This document shows, piece after piece, positions 1 to 9,298 of a DNA stretch of 15,421 bases. Each line of letters begins with the position of its first letter. The stretch's first letter is position 1. Location: the NCBI RefSeq assembly GCF_000003605.2, contig NW_003120918.1:182798-198218 (forward strand), written 5' to 3'. The stretch is from Saccoglossus kowalevskii (taxonomy: Eukaryota > Hemichordata > Enteropneusta > Harrimaniidae). The notes below the pieces were generated by a model. The model saw only the letters and a list, made by a program, of their open reading frames with translations, was not told the origin of the DNA and searched no databases. A program made the translations under genes and the position numbers.

Positions 1-9
1 CTGGCACGC
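1..9 (+). CDS. possible 3' end of copy C exon 4 (speculative)
   Basis: A consensus splice donor, GTAAGT, lies at 10-15. If the first nine bases are the end of an exon, the following intron runs to the acceptor at 477-478 and is 469 nt long. That is close to intron 4 of gene A (437 nt) and gene B (334 nt), both of which also start with GTAAGT. The nine bases do not clearly resemble the end of exon 4 in A or B, so this rests on donor quality and distance only. The rest of such an exon would lie left of the window. Confidence 0.15.
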
Positions 10-150
10 GTAAGTGTCATCTGCACGTTCGCCTGATTCCCTCATCTCGACATTCCTTTTACAACAATTGAATGAATTTTCTTCTGCTGTGAGAATTGAA
101 GACCGGATAGAAGTGAACAGATTGAATGTAAAGTGCGTTAGAACAAAACT

Positions 151-397
151 GACTTAGTTACACGCAGTTTATGTGACCTGTTTGTTTATACTCGAAGCGT
201 CGACTCATGTAGAAGATGGCGGCCTCATATAGTATAAATGTCGCATTTATTTTATTGTCACTTGTGCGCCATCTGACTGTATTCATGTGACCTGTTTTGT
301 TATACTCGAAGCGTCGACTGATGTAGTTACTTGCAGTGCACGTGTACTATTTGTTTATACTCAGTGTTGGCTGACTTAGTTACTTGCAGTTCATATA
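151..397. repeat. degenerate tandem array, units of about 52 bp
   Basis: Four related units can be followed by eye, starting near 151, 202, 316 and 373. Each begins with GACT or a variant, followed by a TAGTTAC-TTGCAG block, then a GTGACCTG block, then TTTATACTCGAAGCGTC. The best-preserved pair, 172-212 and 285-326, is almost identical over about 42 bp. The second unit is interrupted by an unrelated segment at about 213-282. The array lies just upstream of the VWD copy C exon and would be intronic if that exon is joined to one further left. Confidence 0.7.
213..282. repeat. insert inside array unit 2, short inverted ends
   Basis: This segment interrupts the second unit of the 151-397 array where the other units carry the TTACTTGCAG block. 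It carries a perfect 8-bp inverted repeat, AGATGGCG at 214-221 and CGCCATCT at 267-274, separated by 45 AT-rich bases. The left arm also reads as AAGATGGCGGC, the YY1-type binding consensus of animals. A similar AAGATGGCGG occurs at about 14133. It could be a very small inserted element, a hairpin or a regulatory motif. No target-site duplication is convincing. Confidence 0.35.
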
Positions 398-478
398 TTA
401 TATCAGCATACTTTTTGTGGGCTGTATAATGACTTTTAAACACAGCGAAATTACTCCAAACAACCGTTTAATTTGCAG

Positions 479-748
479 ATCAATGGGAAATCGAAATTAG
501 AAATTTCAGTCAACGACTCCAGAGTGGGGATTGAACAATACAACTTCGATATATTATGGAATGGACGTAAGCACGTATTCAGGCCATCAATTCACCACCC
601 CGATTACAATGGTAACATATGTGGTCTCCTTGGCAACGTTGGTGGTAATACATTGAATGATTTCCAAAAACCGGATGGGAGCCTTACTATTTATACGTTG
701 CATAACATATGTTTGGGTATAAAGAACGACTCGTTCATTATTGTGTAA
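479..748 (+). CDS. VWD-domain copy C, second-half exon (diverged, possibly pseudogene)
   Basis: The reading frame opens at acceptor TTTGCAG (ends at 478) in phase 0, the same phase as exon 5 of genes A and B. It starts INGKS, matching VNGK at the start of those exons, and retains DSRV, FDILWNGRKH, HHPDYNGNICGLLGN and LNDF, all diagnostic of the C-terminal half of a VWD domain. Relative to A and B it lacks about 11 codons after INGK. The acidic N-A-D-G-D loop is changed to N-V-G-G-N, which should weaken calcium binding. The FGESW motif that closes the domain in A and B is missing, replaced by an unrelated tail. It ends at TAA 746-748, although GT at 745 could instead be a phase-2 donor. It is opposite in strand to A and B. 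It may be a decayed copy, or a fast-evolving paralogue whose other exons lie left of the window. Confidence 0.7.
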   Translation: MNGKSKLEISVNDSRVGIEQYNFDILWNGRKHVFRPSIHHPDYNGNICGLLGNVGGNTLNDFQKPDGSLTIYTLHNICLGIKNDSFIIV

Positions 749-944
749 AGATAGAAGAAAAACAAATTTGATGCACCAACCAATCAAGAAAACTCTGAGA
801 TAAAAAAAACACATTAGTAAAAAACAGATCTGACGTATTATTGTTGCTGTGGTGTGTTGGGGTGGATGTAGGAGTTAGTGGTGGTTACAAACAAGCCTAG
901 GCTTAGCGACATTGCTAAATGCTAATATACACCTCTCACTCCAG

Positions 945-1044
945 TAGCAATGGCGCTCCCAGCACCGGTTACATCCCACCCGTCCGCCGCCCGCTCGACG
1001 AGAATGAAATCGCAACGACAAATGTTCATCGCCTATCTTCCTAA
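945..1044 (+). CDS. candidate downstream or terminal exon, unrecognised product
   Basis: A good acceptor precedes 945: a CTAAT branch-point-like motif at 922-926, then a pyrimidine-rich ACCTCTCACTCCAG. After one base that would complete a split codon, the frame from 946 reads 32 codons to TAA at 1042-1044. The peptide contains GYIPPVRRPLDENE. Third codon positions are mostly G or C (about 19 of 32 by hand count), well above the AT-rich surroundings, which favours this frame. The phase fits a phase-2 donor at the end of the copy C exon (GT at 745), so this may be the last exon of copy C. I see no homologous exon after genes A or B. An overlapping frame (950-1222) is also open for 90 codons but looks less protein-like. 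No family is recognised. Confidence 0.33.
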
Positions 1045-3849
1045 GTCAGTTCCTGACTACAGTGTTCCGTGCCCTGGTATAACTCAGCCATGGAGCCGGA
1101 GCTATTCTAACAAAGGGCAATACTTACACCCACCTATTGTTATGCAGCGCTATGAATCTTACGCTTACGTCTCTAAAGTTTACTTGAGTGCGGCAACATT
1201 GAAGCTAGTCCTTGAACTCTGACCCCTTCCGCTCAGATAATCCAGTTACACGGATTAAGTGTAAAAACGACGGTATACGGATTGGTATTATTAATATAGA
1301 TATTACAATTATAGTATATACAAGTGTTAGTTTACCCAATACATATGTTAGCCAAACTAGTTGCCCGATATCAATCTTTGTTCAATTACAGACAATAACG
1401 GTAATACATGTACTTAAACAACATGTGTACGTACTCTAAATTTTCTGTTTACAATATGTGGGTATATTGAACATTTTGCCAATCTGTGGGAAATGGACAT
1501 ACAAACTGTGATGACTGTGTTACGGTGACATCGGAAATTGTCACTTTGTATGTCGTTGCATGTCTTATTTTTCTATGTGAGACTTTTTCCCAAGATAGAC
1601 AGTGCTCCACCGCCCATCATTCAGCGTGATTAGAGCATAGTTACTAAGTTGTGTTTGGATACATATCAAATTGAACAACGGAATTCCATCTTGTGATAGT
1701 ATATTTACCAGTTTCGAGTGGATGTAGCCGAGTGAATTGAAGAATCTGCATAGCCCTTGGGATGTGGAAGTGCGCTTGTGTTCTGTGCAATTTGTTTCTG
1801 CTCTGTAAGCTGCAACATGTTGTTCCAGCATAGTTTCTCTCCCACCACTTCAGGAACTGTGCAATTATGCAAATATCCACCTTTTCGAACATATATAGTT
1901 TACCTAGTCGTAAAAGATGCGAGTAGGTTTATAATCGGACAATCATAAAAATAAAAATTACAATCACGCCATCTGAACAGGTTGACAGAGACGTATAATG
2001 ACATCGGGGATATCCTTGATGCAACTCAAGAAGCAAACTGCAAGGACAAACAATGCTGGAAGAAAATCAATAACTATAGTTCACCATGAATTAAATGCCC
2101 GTATTTATAATAGCCTTGATTGTGGCACTGTTCTGTAATAATGGTCATTCTGGTAAAAATAAATAAATAAAAAAATAAACATGTTCTTTTCTGTGAATTC
2201 TGTGACTAATTACAAACTGTGAACTGCCAGTTCCCTTGAAAGTAGGTTACAGAAGCATGGGGTGACGTATGTAGATCTGATATTGGCAATGGGTCCAGCG
2301 AAAATAGGCCTGTCTTTAAAAATGGCCATGCGTTCATGCACAAATATATATCGCTGTACATTTCGCGTGATAACATAATAATTTATTAGCATTGGACAAA
2401 ATATCAACATGCACGAACCACCTGACCTGCTAAGCTTTCTAATTGTAGAGACATATAGCTCCGCTGTAAGTATGTCTAGAACACTAATGCGCTGTATAGA
2501 GCCCTCTTCTTTTTTCCAGGTTATGCTGAAGCCAAGATATGCTAAGCAAAGTGCCATGCTGTAGGTGACACTAATGTCATCAGCGAATGTACATTTAAAA
2601 CTGTAGTTTCAGTATGGGATGGACAAGTACAGAACGGAATGAAATTTTAGATGAACCTTAGTCATGCAACAGTTTCATATTACCCTCTGTATGACATACT
2701 GCAATATTTGGAACGTGAATTTGCCAAGAGGAGCATGGTCATTCACACGTACGCCAAATGCTTGACTACAGTCATGGATCAGGCAAATTTCATCTCAATA
2801 TTTTGTCTAGGAAAACACACACTGAGCATGGCTCATATCCGTTCAGCCTTGGTACAAAACTCAGCATTTGTAGATGTGGAATAGTTATTCATATGGATTA
2901 TTTTTTAAACAAACATTATTATGAAAGCCATCAGTAATGTCAGAGACCAAAACATAGTCGGGGTTCAAGTTCAGTCATACAATTAGTCTGTCAAGGGGGG
3001 TCGTCGCGGAGTTTGAAATATGTGAGCCTGATTTTCGCATTTTGAATGACTGTGTGTATGTGAGTGTACACAGCCCGCAACAATACCCACATTAGCATAT
3101 TTGCAACAACTATCTCTGATAAAATTATGGCAGATTTCCACACCACTGGAACTGTGTGGATTTGTATATGTTGTTGTATATAATTACCCTTACTATGATG
3201 AGCTATAGTTGAAACGCCATAGTCTTGTAACTAGCAGGGATACTAAAATAATATTCAGGTCAGGCAGATCACTAATCCCAGGCAAACCTAGCCTGTAGTA
3301 ATCGATATTCTCAATCATAGTTCAGAACACGGTACCAGTCTGAATAAAAAGCTAATTTTAATGTAGTCTTGTAGTTTCTTGTGGTGACACGGTTTAAAGG
3401 AACTCCCTCGGATAGTAACAATATGTTATGTGTGCTCGAAATGCCCATCTGCGCCAATGTTGCATGTAGTTTTGGTTCAGCACCATATTTTTTGATCACC
3501 ACGTTGTCCGTCCATACAGAGTGGCTTGGCGCTTTCAGTGTACAACAAATTTAAAAGGTCAAAGTACTTCAGGAGCTAGATGGTCGATGCGACGTATATT
3601 CTTGTGTTGGCCATGGCTGGTACTCGAGTTGGAATGATGCTAGCTTAAACATTGTGTCTGTTGCATCTGTGCTATTGACAAGCATTTGCATGGCTGCTGT
3701 CAGCTGATCATCTGTGTTTTAGCTGGTTTTGTCAAAGTGAGTTGTGCTGGCTTTGCTGTCTTTCATAGGCGAATGTGAGAGGGAATTCCTTGGTACATAA
3801 TTCGCATAAACTGCAGAGTTTTTTTTTTCAATTTGGTTGTATAATCTCA

Positions 3850-4230
3850 GGATGTATATGGAAAATAACGTCTTAAAAAAATTTGTATTCTGGGTTTTTG
3901 CCCCCCCCCCCTACAAGGATTTTGTACTGTGGAATTTTATTCTTTCGTATTTTGTTCGTATCTTGTTATACGCTGCTCAGTACAACCTAAAATGCCCAGT
4001 AGGCATATGCCCTCTTCTCTAGGATTTTGACCTCCGCGATTTTCATCTCGGAATGTTAGTCCTAATAGGATAGTATGTATATGGGAAGTAACTTAACTTC
4101 ATGAATTTTTTTATCAGGATTTTGATTTTGTACCGCCGAGGTTTATTCCTCACTATTTTGTTTGTATTATTTTATACACTGAATTACAATCTAGAATACC
4201 AAGTGGCCCTATGCTAACTTCTTCAAGATG
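3850..4230. repeat. diverged tandem duplication, period about 220 bp
   Basis: Two consecutive blocks share the same order of motifs. Block 1 (about 3850-4020) and block 2 (about 4073-4230) each have GTATATGG-AA-TAAC, then a long T/A run, GGATTTTG, TTTTGTAC, a TATTTTGTT-GTAT segment, TTATACGCTG or TTATACACTG, a TACAA-CTA-AAT block and a final CAGTAGGC or CAAGTGGC leading to CCCTATGC or a similar sequence. Similarity is clear but much eroded, with small indels including the C11 run present only in block 1. No coding potential is shared between the blocks, so this looks like an old non-coding duplication. Confidence 0.55.
3901..3911. repeat. C11 homopolymer
   Basis: A run of eleven cytosines lies in a T-rich context, inside the first block of the 3.85-4.23 kb duplication and absent from the second. 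Its length is prone to polymorphism and sequencing error. Confidence 0.8.
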
Positions 4231-6283
4231 AAATCATTTATGTAGTCATCACTTTCAAGTGATATTCCCCAAAGTTATTAATGATAAACTTTATATTCTT
4301 GCCATTTCAGTGAAAGGTTCAGTTGACTGTTGATGGTGCTAGTCTTGTCCTTCACACTTGCTGATGTTGGTATTGTTGATGGACTGACTATTGTGGAGTT
4401 ATTCCAGACACCATGGAAAGAATGCAAATCTATGTTTAGACTGCAAATGATTTACCCGAGGAACGAGTCTCCGCAGTTTGCATAAGTGAATCAACTGCGA
4501 AAAGAGCTGTTGAAAATGTTAGAACAAATAAATGAATAGATGGGCAGGCTAATGCTTTTGAATGTTTGTGTCAGAACACAGTTTTTATTGTCTATGCTCG
4601 TTTGTACTATTGTTTTCATGAACTTCAATTGTTCCCTATACATGTTGATTGATTGTTGGTATTCAGAATAAATTTAACAAAATGTCTTTTGAAAATATAC
4701 TGCATTGTGCAACAGTACAATTGATAACTATGTACACAACCAAATGTGTTAATCGGATATTTCTGGCCAGAAATTTATATGGCATCACTGCTTGGCTTCT
4801 ATATGTATTGCTAGTTTTTCATTCTCCTTCATTATCGCGTATACTGTTCCGAATCATGGGTTTATAGGGGAAAACACAAGTCTCGTGGTTTTCTCGCTCT
4901 TAATGAGATGTCGGAGGCAACTTTCGTCAACGGTATATTGTAGTTTGTGGAGTGTCTGTGTGTTAGTCCTTTGTTTTGTGTTCATGGACTTGTCAATTCC
5001 CTTTCACCACTATGAATTGAGGTATCCATTTGGTAAGCTGTTTTTCTTTCTAACTCCTGTATATACTGAGGGTATTTGTCACATGTAATCGACACGTGGA
5101 TACATTCACCTTATATATATTGCGTTATTTTTATTATTTTTTTAAATAGAAATAGTTTGACATTACCAGGATTCATCTTTTAATTGAAGAAACAAACATC
5201 GCAACAATTTATTATGCAGATTTTATATATTTGTTGGACCAAGTTGAATTGACAATATTTTTTTTCATTTTGTGATAGATTTGGCGCTAAAAAGGAGTGC
5301 CACGTCGTTGCTGTTAATCATTGGAATACTGATGTCAATTTTTGTTATCAATTAATCTTAGCAAATTGTTGCCCATTTGGTCTAACAGTTGAAATACATA
5401 AAACATGTAAAATGTTGCACAAACAATTTGTCGAGAAAATTATGGCATTATGGTCACGTGGTCTTGAGGGTTTCGTTCAGCTAATACACTCCTTGGAGTC
5501 ACTGAAAAATCATTTAAAATTGTTGGCTCTTTCATGAAAATCAGTGACTTGCGAGCTTGAATATTTTGCTTGTAGTTGGGAACCCTTATAAAGCATAATT
5601 AAGATTGGCCATCAGAAACTGTTCAAAGAGGACTAACGATTAACATTCTGTTTCTACTGCGAGTACACTTTTACAGACAGTTGTTGCTTATATGAATACA
5701 CCCATACTTAAATACACTAGTAAATACACTACTTCATACACTTATTCCCTGATTAAATAAACTACCTTTATTGCGAATTGTGCGATGTATCTACAATATG
5801 CATTGATTCAAATATTACTACCATCAACTACGCGTATTATCCTCGAATAACCATGAGTAAAGTAAAATAGTAAGTTGAGGTCTGATCTGTAACCGCTTTT
5901 AATAATCACAACTGTGGAGAAAGAGAAATTAAAATGAGTAAACTAATGGAATATCAAAGTTTTTAATATTGATAATATGTAAATACAAATCCCAAAATTG
6001 TCCATGTATTGTTGTGCTACACCACCGAGGAGGGAATAGCGTAACTGTTTCATGTACGTGTGGGAATGTATGGACGCTTGCCTTACTCGTGCGTCAAGAG
6101 GGCTACATTGAAGTGTATGTGTCGACAGTAGTTGACGCCTTGTATAGTAATTGCATGGAATAGCGTAGAATTAAAAAGCGTTTCCGCCGAGATAGTACAC
6201 GATAAATAACACGTCTGCACTATTTGTTAACGTGTGTTTTGCACGCGTCTCCAGACTCGCGCCGTACAGGCAGCTGACACGCT

Positions 6284-6298
6284 ATTATATATATATAT
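6284..6298. repeat. short TA-rich run abutting the end of gene A
   Basis: A TATTATATATATATA run lies immediately downstream, on the minus strand, of the TAG that closes gene A's last visible exon. On the minus strand it would be the first bases of the 3' untranslated region or of a further intron. Confidence 0.6.
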
Positions 6299-6598
6299 CT
6301 ACCTTTTGTCTTCAATGCGCCAGCTCTCACCAAACTCATTAATATCTTGAGTCAACCAGCCATCACGCTTCTCGAAATCATTCAACGGGTCACCATCAGC
6401 GTTGCCAAGGAGACCACATAAATTACCTTTGTAATCAGGGTGGTAAAGAGACGCACTGAACGAATGTCTTCGCCCCTCCCATAATATGTCCATGTTGGCC
6501 TTAGGAATTCTGATAATGACTCGAGAGTCAACGACGGTGAGGGCGACGTTTCGGGGTAGACCATCCAGTTTCGCTACATAATATGCTTTACCATTGAC
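6299..6598 (-). CDS. gene A exon 5, second half of VWD domain
   Basis: The exon has 99 codons plus TAG, entered through acceptor TGTTATTTAG in phase 0. It starts VNGKAYY and includes MDILWEGRRH, LYHPDYKGNLCGLLGN, the acidic loop NADGDPLND and FGESW near the end. Residue identity to gene B exon 5 is about three quarters. The last codons are AAA AGG TAG: the AG followed by GTAG could also be a phase-2 splice donor (AAAAG, then GTAGAT), so the protein might continue into an unidentified exon. Confidence 0.9.
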   Translation of the reverse strand, partial: VNGKAYYVAKLDGLPRNVALTVVDSRVIIRIPKANMDILWEGRRHSFSASLYHPDYKGNLCGLLGNADGDPLNDFEKRDGWLTQDINEFGESWRIEDKR

Positions 6599-9298
6599 CT
6601 AAATAACAGATAATTTAAGCTTCTTTATATTCACATTGTTCACATATGTATGAAATGACCTTCCAAGAACTTACATTTAGAAGCTATTCCTACATATTAG
6701 ATCAATGAACCCAAATTCGCTTCATTCCCAGGGGTACTTGAATAGGGAAGCTGTATCCACATGTGGCGCCAGATGGGGTCTCTACAATGTCAGCATTTGT
6801 GATTCAAATTATAAGTATAATCCTCAAAAATTACTTAAAAATTGTTCAAGCCACAACATTTATATTCTGATATATTTTCGCTGAATCGTCTAAAAAAGAG
6901 TATCCATTTTCGTAATTTGGCTGTCTGGAAGAAACGTCGAGCAACTGGTATTATGTGTTACCATGGCATCCCGGTGTTAGTATATATTGAGGTAGGGAAG
7001 AAAGAGAAACAAAAAAAAGGAAATAATCTACTTACAGTGACGTGATTATCGGTATCCATACTAATCATTTCATCACCGACGGTAATATTCATTCTAACAG
7101 CACGTGTTCTAATCTGGGTGCCAGTTGATTCTCGTGGTGCAAACTCTGTCGTAATTTCGAAGTCTGGATTATCGGTGCAGTGCTTGGCTAGCGTATACCA
7201 GCAGAGACCTTGAAAACTGAAGCCATGGCCATCAAATGACCGTAGATGTGGGTCTCCCCGGGTACTGGCTGGAGTACACGGACCGTCATCTTAAAACACG
7301 AGAAGATAAAAAAAAACAATATAGCAGTATATCTACAAAAATGTACGAAATATTTCAAGCCTGTAAACTGGGAGTCCAAAGTCAACTCGGTGGGGTTCGG
7401 CAAAAGAGTACATAGTACACTCTGATTGTCGACGTCAACATGTCGTATCGTATCATATTAGAGGCAAATCATTACGACTTGAAGAAATGACTGTCAGACT
7501 TATTTTCTGTAGTTAAATAAATAAATGGTTAAAGAATGAAAATCGGAATATTAATCAAAATTTGTAAAAATAATACACCAGAACGTTTCCATAGAAACTA
7601 ATAATAACATACAGTTTAATTTATATTACTGAAACAAAAACGTTTGAGATATTTTGGGACATGGGTAACAACTCACCATTGTGACCAATGATAAAAGACA
7701 AAATGACCGTCATTGCATTTCGAAAATGAATAAAACTTATTTTGCATCAGTATACTTCAATTCTTACCCATCGTGTGTTGTATTATAGTACCACCCTGTG
7801 TGCCAGAAATTTGCGTGACGCCGGTTGTGTCGAATGGCGGGACAAACCCTTCTGGTGGATCCCAGTAAAGCGTTTCGGTGAGCTGATTTGCTTGTATTAC
7901 GGTCGTGCCGGTGTCAACAGGATACTCTTGCATGGCTAGGCTATCATCGATGGTGTAGTGAAGAGTGAGATTCTTGGCCAACACTTCCGATGTCATATCG
8001 GCTCTCATGAACGTGATAATAAAAGAACAGTCACCAAGTCGCTGATGGCTCACGATAACATTATCTGTTGAGAATTGTGAACAATAAGCCCAAAAAACAT
8101 CACCCAAAGAGAGGTGTACATTAATGCTCCTTGATTGATTAAATGTAATTTAACGTTTCACATTTGTTTAATAAATTGTAATTTCTCTGGATTTGTTTCC
8201 CCTGTGGTATGGTTACTGATAGTGACTGCCATGATTACGAAATCTCAATTAAAGTGGCGCAACGATACATTTCAATACAGCTGAAATGTAAGATAGTGCG
8301 TATACGACAACTAAGCATGTCGCAATTTCCGTTTTTTTTAGTTTAGTTTATCAGTTTATCAACATGTTATATTACTAAAAGCTGAATATACACCTACATA
8401 ATATTTTGCTTGTCATGTTAATGAATATTAATTTCTGCAAGGAATGATTTGAATAATATGCCACACACGTGACCTCCATAACGACAGACACCAGTTTCAC
8501 CATATAAACGTCATATGTTGTCCCTTCTAAAATTCGCATACTTATATGCATTTTTTTTTATAATTCCTTTGTCAATTTTTAGCCAAAAAGGTATGATTTC
8601 CATAATCTACTGATTTTGACATTTTGTAGACATTTTTGTGTGAAAGCGGACAAATGTTGACTTTTTTCATTCAAATGGTTCAACTCAATCAATGATGCAT
8701 ATAATTAAACATAATGTAGTCTTTACTCACATTTTGCAAAACGTTCAATGGACAGTGTATCGGATAGTTGCTTAGCAAAAAAAGAAATACAATAGTTAAC
8801 ATACATTGAATTCGTAGTAGAATGTACCTCCCAACGACAGCACGGTACTACATAACATCGCCCGATAAACAAAATTCGCTAAAATTACTGCTACATCGTT
8901 GTATAAAAATCGTCAATTTGCTGATGTTAACGATGAGACTGTAAATGACTCGATTACATGTCGACATGACGTAAATTGCTATTTTTTCTTGCTACGTTTG
9001 AACTTTCTTACTTAGTAAAAATAAATTAAATTAAATTACGTGTTCTACAAAATGAAGTTTTCTATCAAACATTTGCAATTTTATGCAGGGGAACAAGTTG
9101 TATATTAAAGTTCAATTGATATTTCAATTTTGTCTGAAACGATTGCCTTGAATACCTGGTATTGCCAAATATTGTCACAAAGTTTCTGTGTGCGTGGTGT
9201 AGATATCCATATGAATTACTTACTCGCTTTCGTCTCGAAGTGGCGCTGGATATCACAATAAGTGATAACACTAACACTGACAAGACACGCATCTTCAC
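6299..9298 (-). CDS. gene A: secreted VWD-domain protein, five exons
   Basis: Joining 9298-9224, 8770-8731, 8064-7768, 7289-7036 and 6598-6299 gives one frame of 321 codons plus TAG. Residues 1-21 form a signal peptide, followed by RRKR at 22-25, a furin-type basic site or simply a charged N-terminus. Residues of about 39-137 are a module I do not recognise, with one cysteine (C51). A VWD domain follows at about 149-315: it opens GDPHLR-FDGHG-SFQGLCWY and has CGLLGNADGDPLNDF at 283-297 and FGESW at 311-315. VWD domains occur in secreted or matrix proteins such as mucins, VWF, BMPER, tectorins and vitellogenins. The motif is CGLLG where many VWD domains have CGLCG, so the vicinal cysteine is absent. 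Five cysteines are predicted after the signal peptide, an odd number that would allow an intermolecular disulfide. N-glycosylation sequons include NLT in exon 3 and NIT in exon 4. All introns are GT-AG, 437-666 nt long, with phases 0, 1, 1, 0. The function is not known; it is extracellular by inference. Gene B is a tandem paralogue. Confidence 0.85.
7036..7289 (-). CDS. gene A exon 4, first half of VWD domain
   Basis: The exon is 254 nt, from acceptor TTTTAAG to donor GTAAGT. After DDGPCTPASTR it begins the VWD domain with GDPHLRSFDGHGFSFQGLCW and continues to KHCTDNPDFEI, with three cysteines in all. It ends MDTDNHVT in phase 0. The equivalent gene B exon has the same length and about 86 percent residue identity by hand count, making this the best-conserved part of the gene. 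Confidence 0.92.
7768..8064 (-). CDS. gene A exon 3, unrecognised module upstream of VWD
   Basis: The exon is 297 nt, phase 1 at both ends. The acceptor is TTCTCAACAG and the donor GTAAGA. The peptide opens NVIVSHQRLGDCSF and contains LHYTIDDS, EYPVDTG and YWDPPEGFVPPFD; these blocks recur in gene B. Alternating hydrophobic residues suggest a beta-rich domain, but I do not recognise the family. An NLTLHY sequon is present. Because both ends are phase 1, it is a symmetric exon that could be shuffled or skipped without a frame change. Confidence 0.85.
8731..8770 (-). CDS. gene A exon 2, 40-nt linker micro-exon
   Basis: A strong pyrimidine tract (TTTCTTTTTTTGCTAAG) precedes it and donor GTGAGT follows. 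It encodes QLSDTLSIERFAK plus the first base of a split codon. Gene B has an exon of the same length and phase ending in ERFAK, which confirms this short exon. The split codon resolves to tyrosine in both genes when joined to exon 3. Confidence 0.85.
9224..9298 (-). CDS. gene A exon 1, signal peptide
   Basis: This exon has 25 codons starting at the first of two nearby ATGs. AAG before the first ATG puts an A at -3, a favourable context. The peptide is MKMRVLSVLVLSLIVISSAT followed by S and RRKR: a basic start, a hydrophobic core and a small-residue cleavage region near SAT-S. It ends in phase 0 at donor GTAAGT (9223-9218). A 5' untranslated region must extend above 9298. A weak TATA-like GATATA lies around 9389-9394, but I see no strong promoter. 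Confidence 0.85.

Larger units (their letters stand above)
1045..6298. other. 5.25-kb gene-free stretch
   Basis: No exon here can be supported. The open frames are short, AT-driven and contain no recognisable motifs; the longest is 115 codons on the minus strand at 2210-2557. The visible structure is an A-rich AATAAATAAATAAA run at about 2158-2178, a C11 run at 3901-3911, a diverged tandem duplication at about 3850-4230, and a higher-GC patch near 6230-6280 next to the end of gene A. Two AATAAA or ATTAAA-like signals on the minus strand (5767-5772 and 5898-5903) lie 400-530 bases past gene A's stop and could serve its 3' end. Confidence 0.6.

Noticed and set aside
1565-1831. 88-codon minus-strand open frame
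   Set aside because: No family resemblance and no splice-site support; it overlaps other equally open frames on both strands.
2210-2557. 115-codon open frame on the minus strand
   Set aside because: It contains no recognisable motif, has no convincing splice or promoter context, and an open frame of this size is expected about once by chance in a window of this length and composition.
2651-2884. 77-codon plus-strand open frame that looks mildly protein-like
   Set aside because: No domain, no paralogue in the window and no clear acceptor or donor.
4792-5088. 98-codon hydrophobic plus-strand frame
   Set aside because: The hydrophobicity follows from T-rich sequence; there are no membrane-protein motifs and no gene context.
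6275-6285. TGACACGCTAT shared with 14391-14401 as a dispersed element
   Set aside because: An 11-base match is expected by chance in a window of this size, and the flanks do not align.
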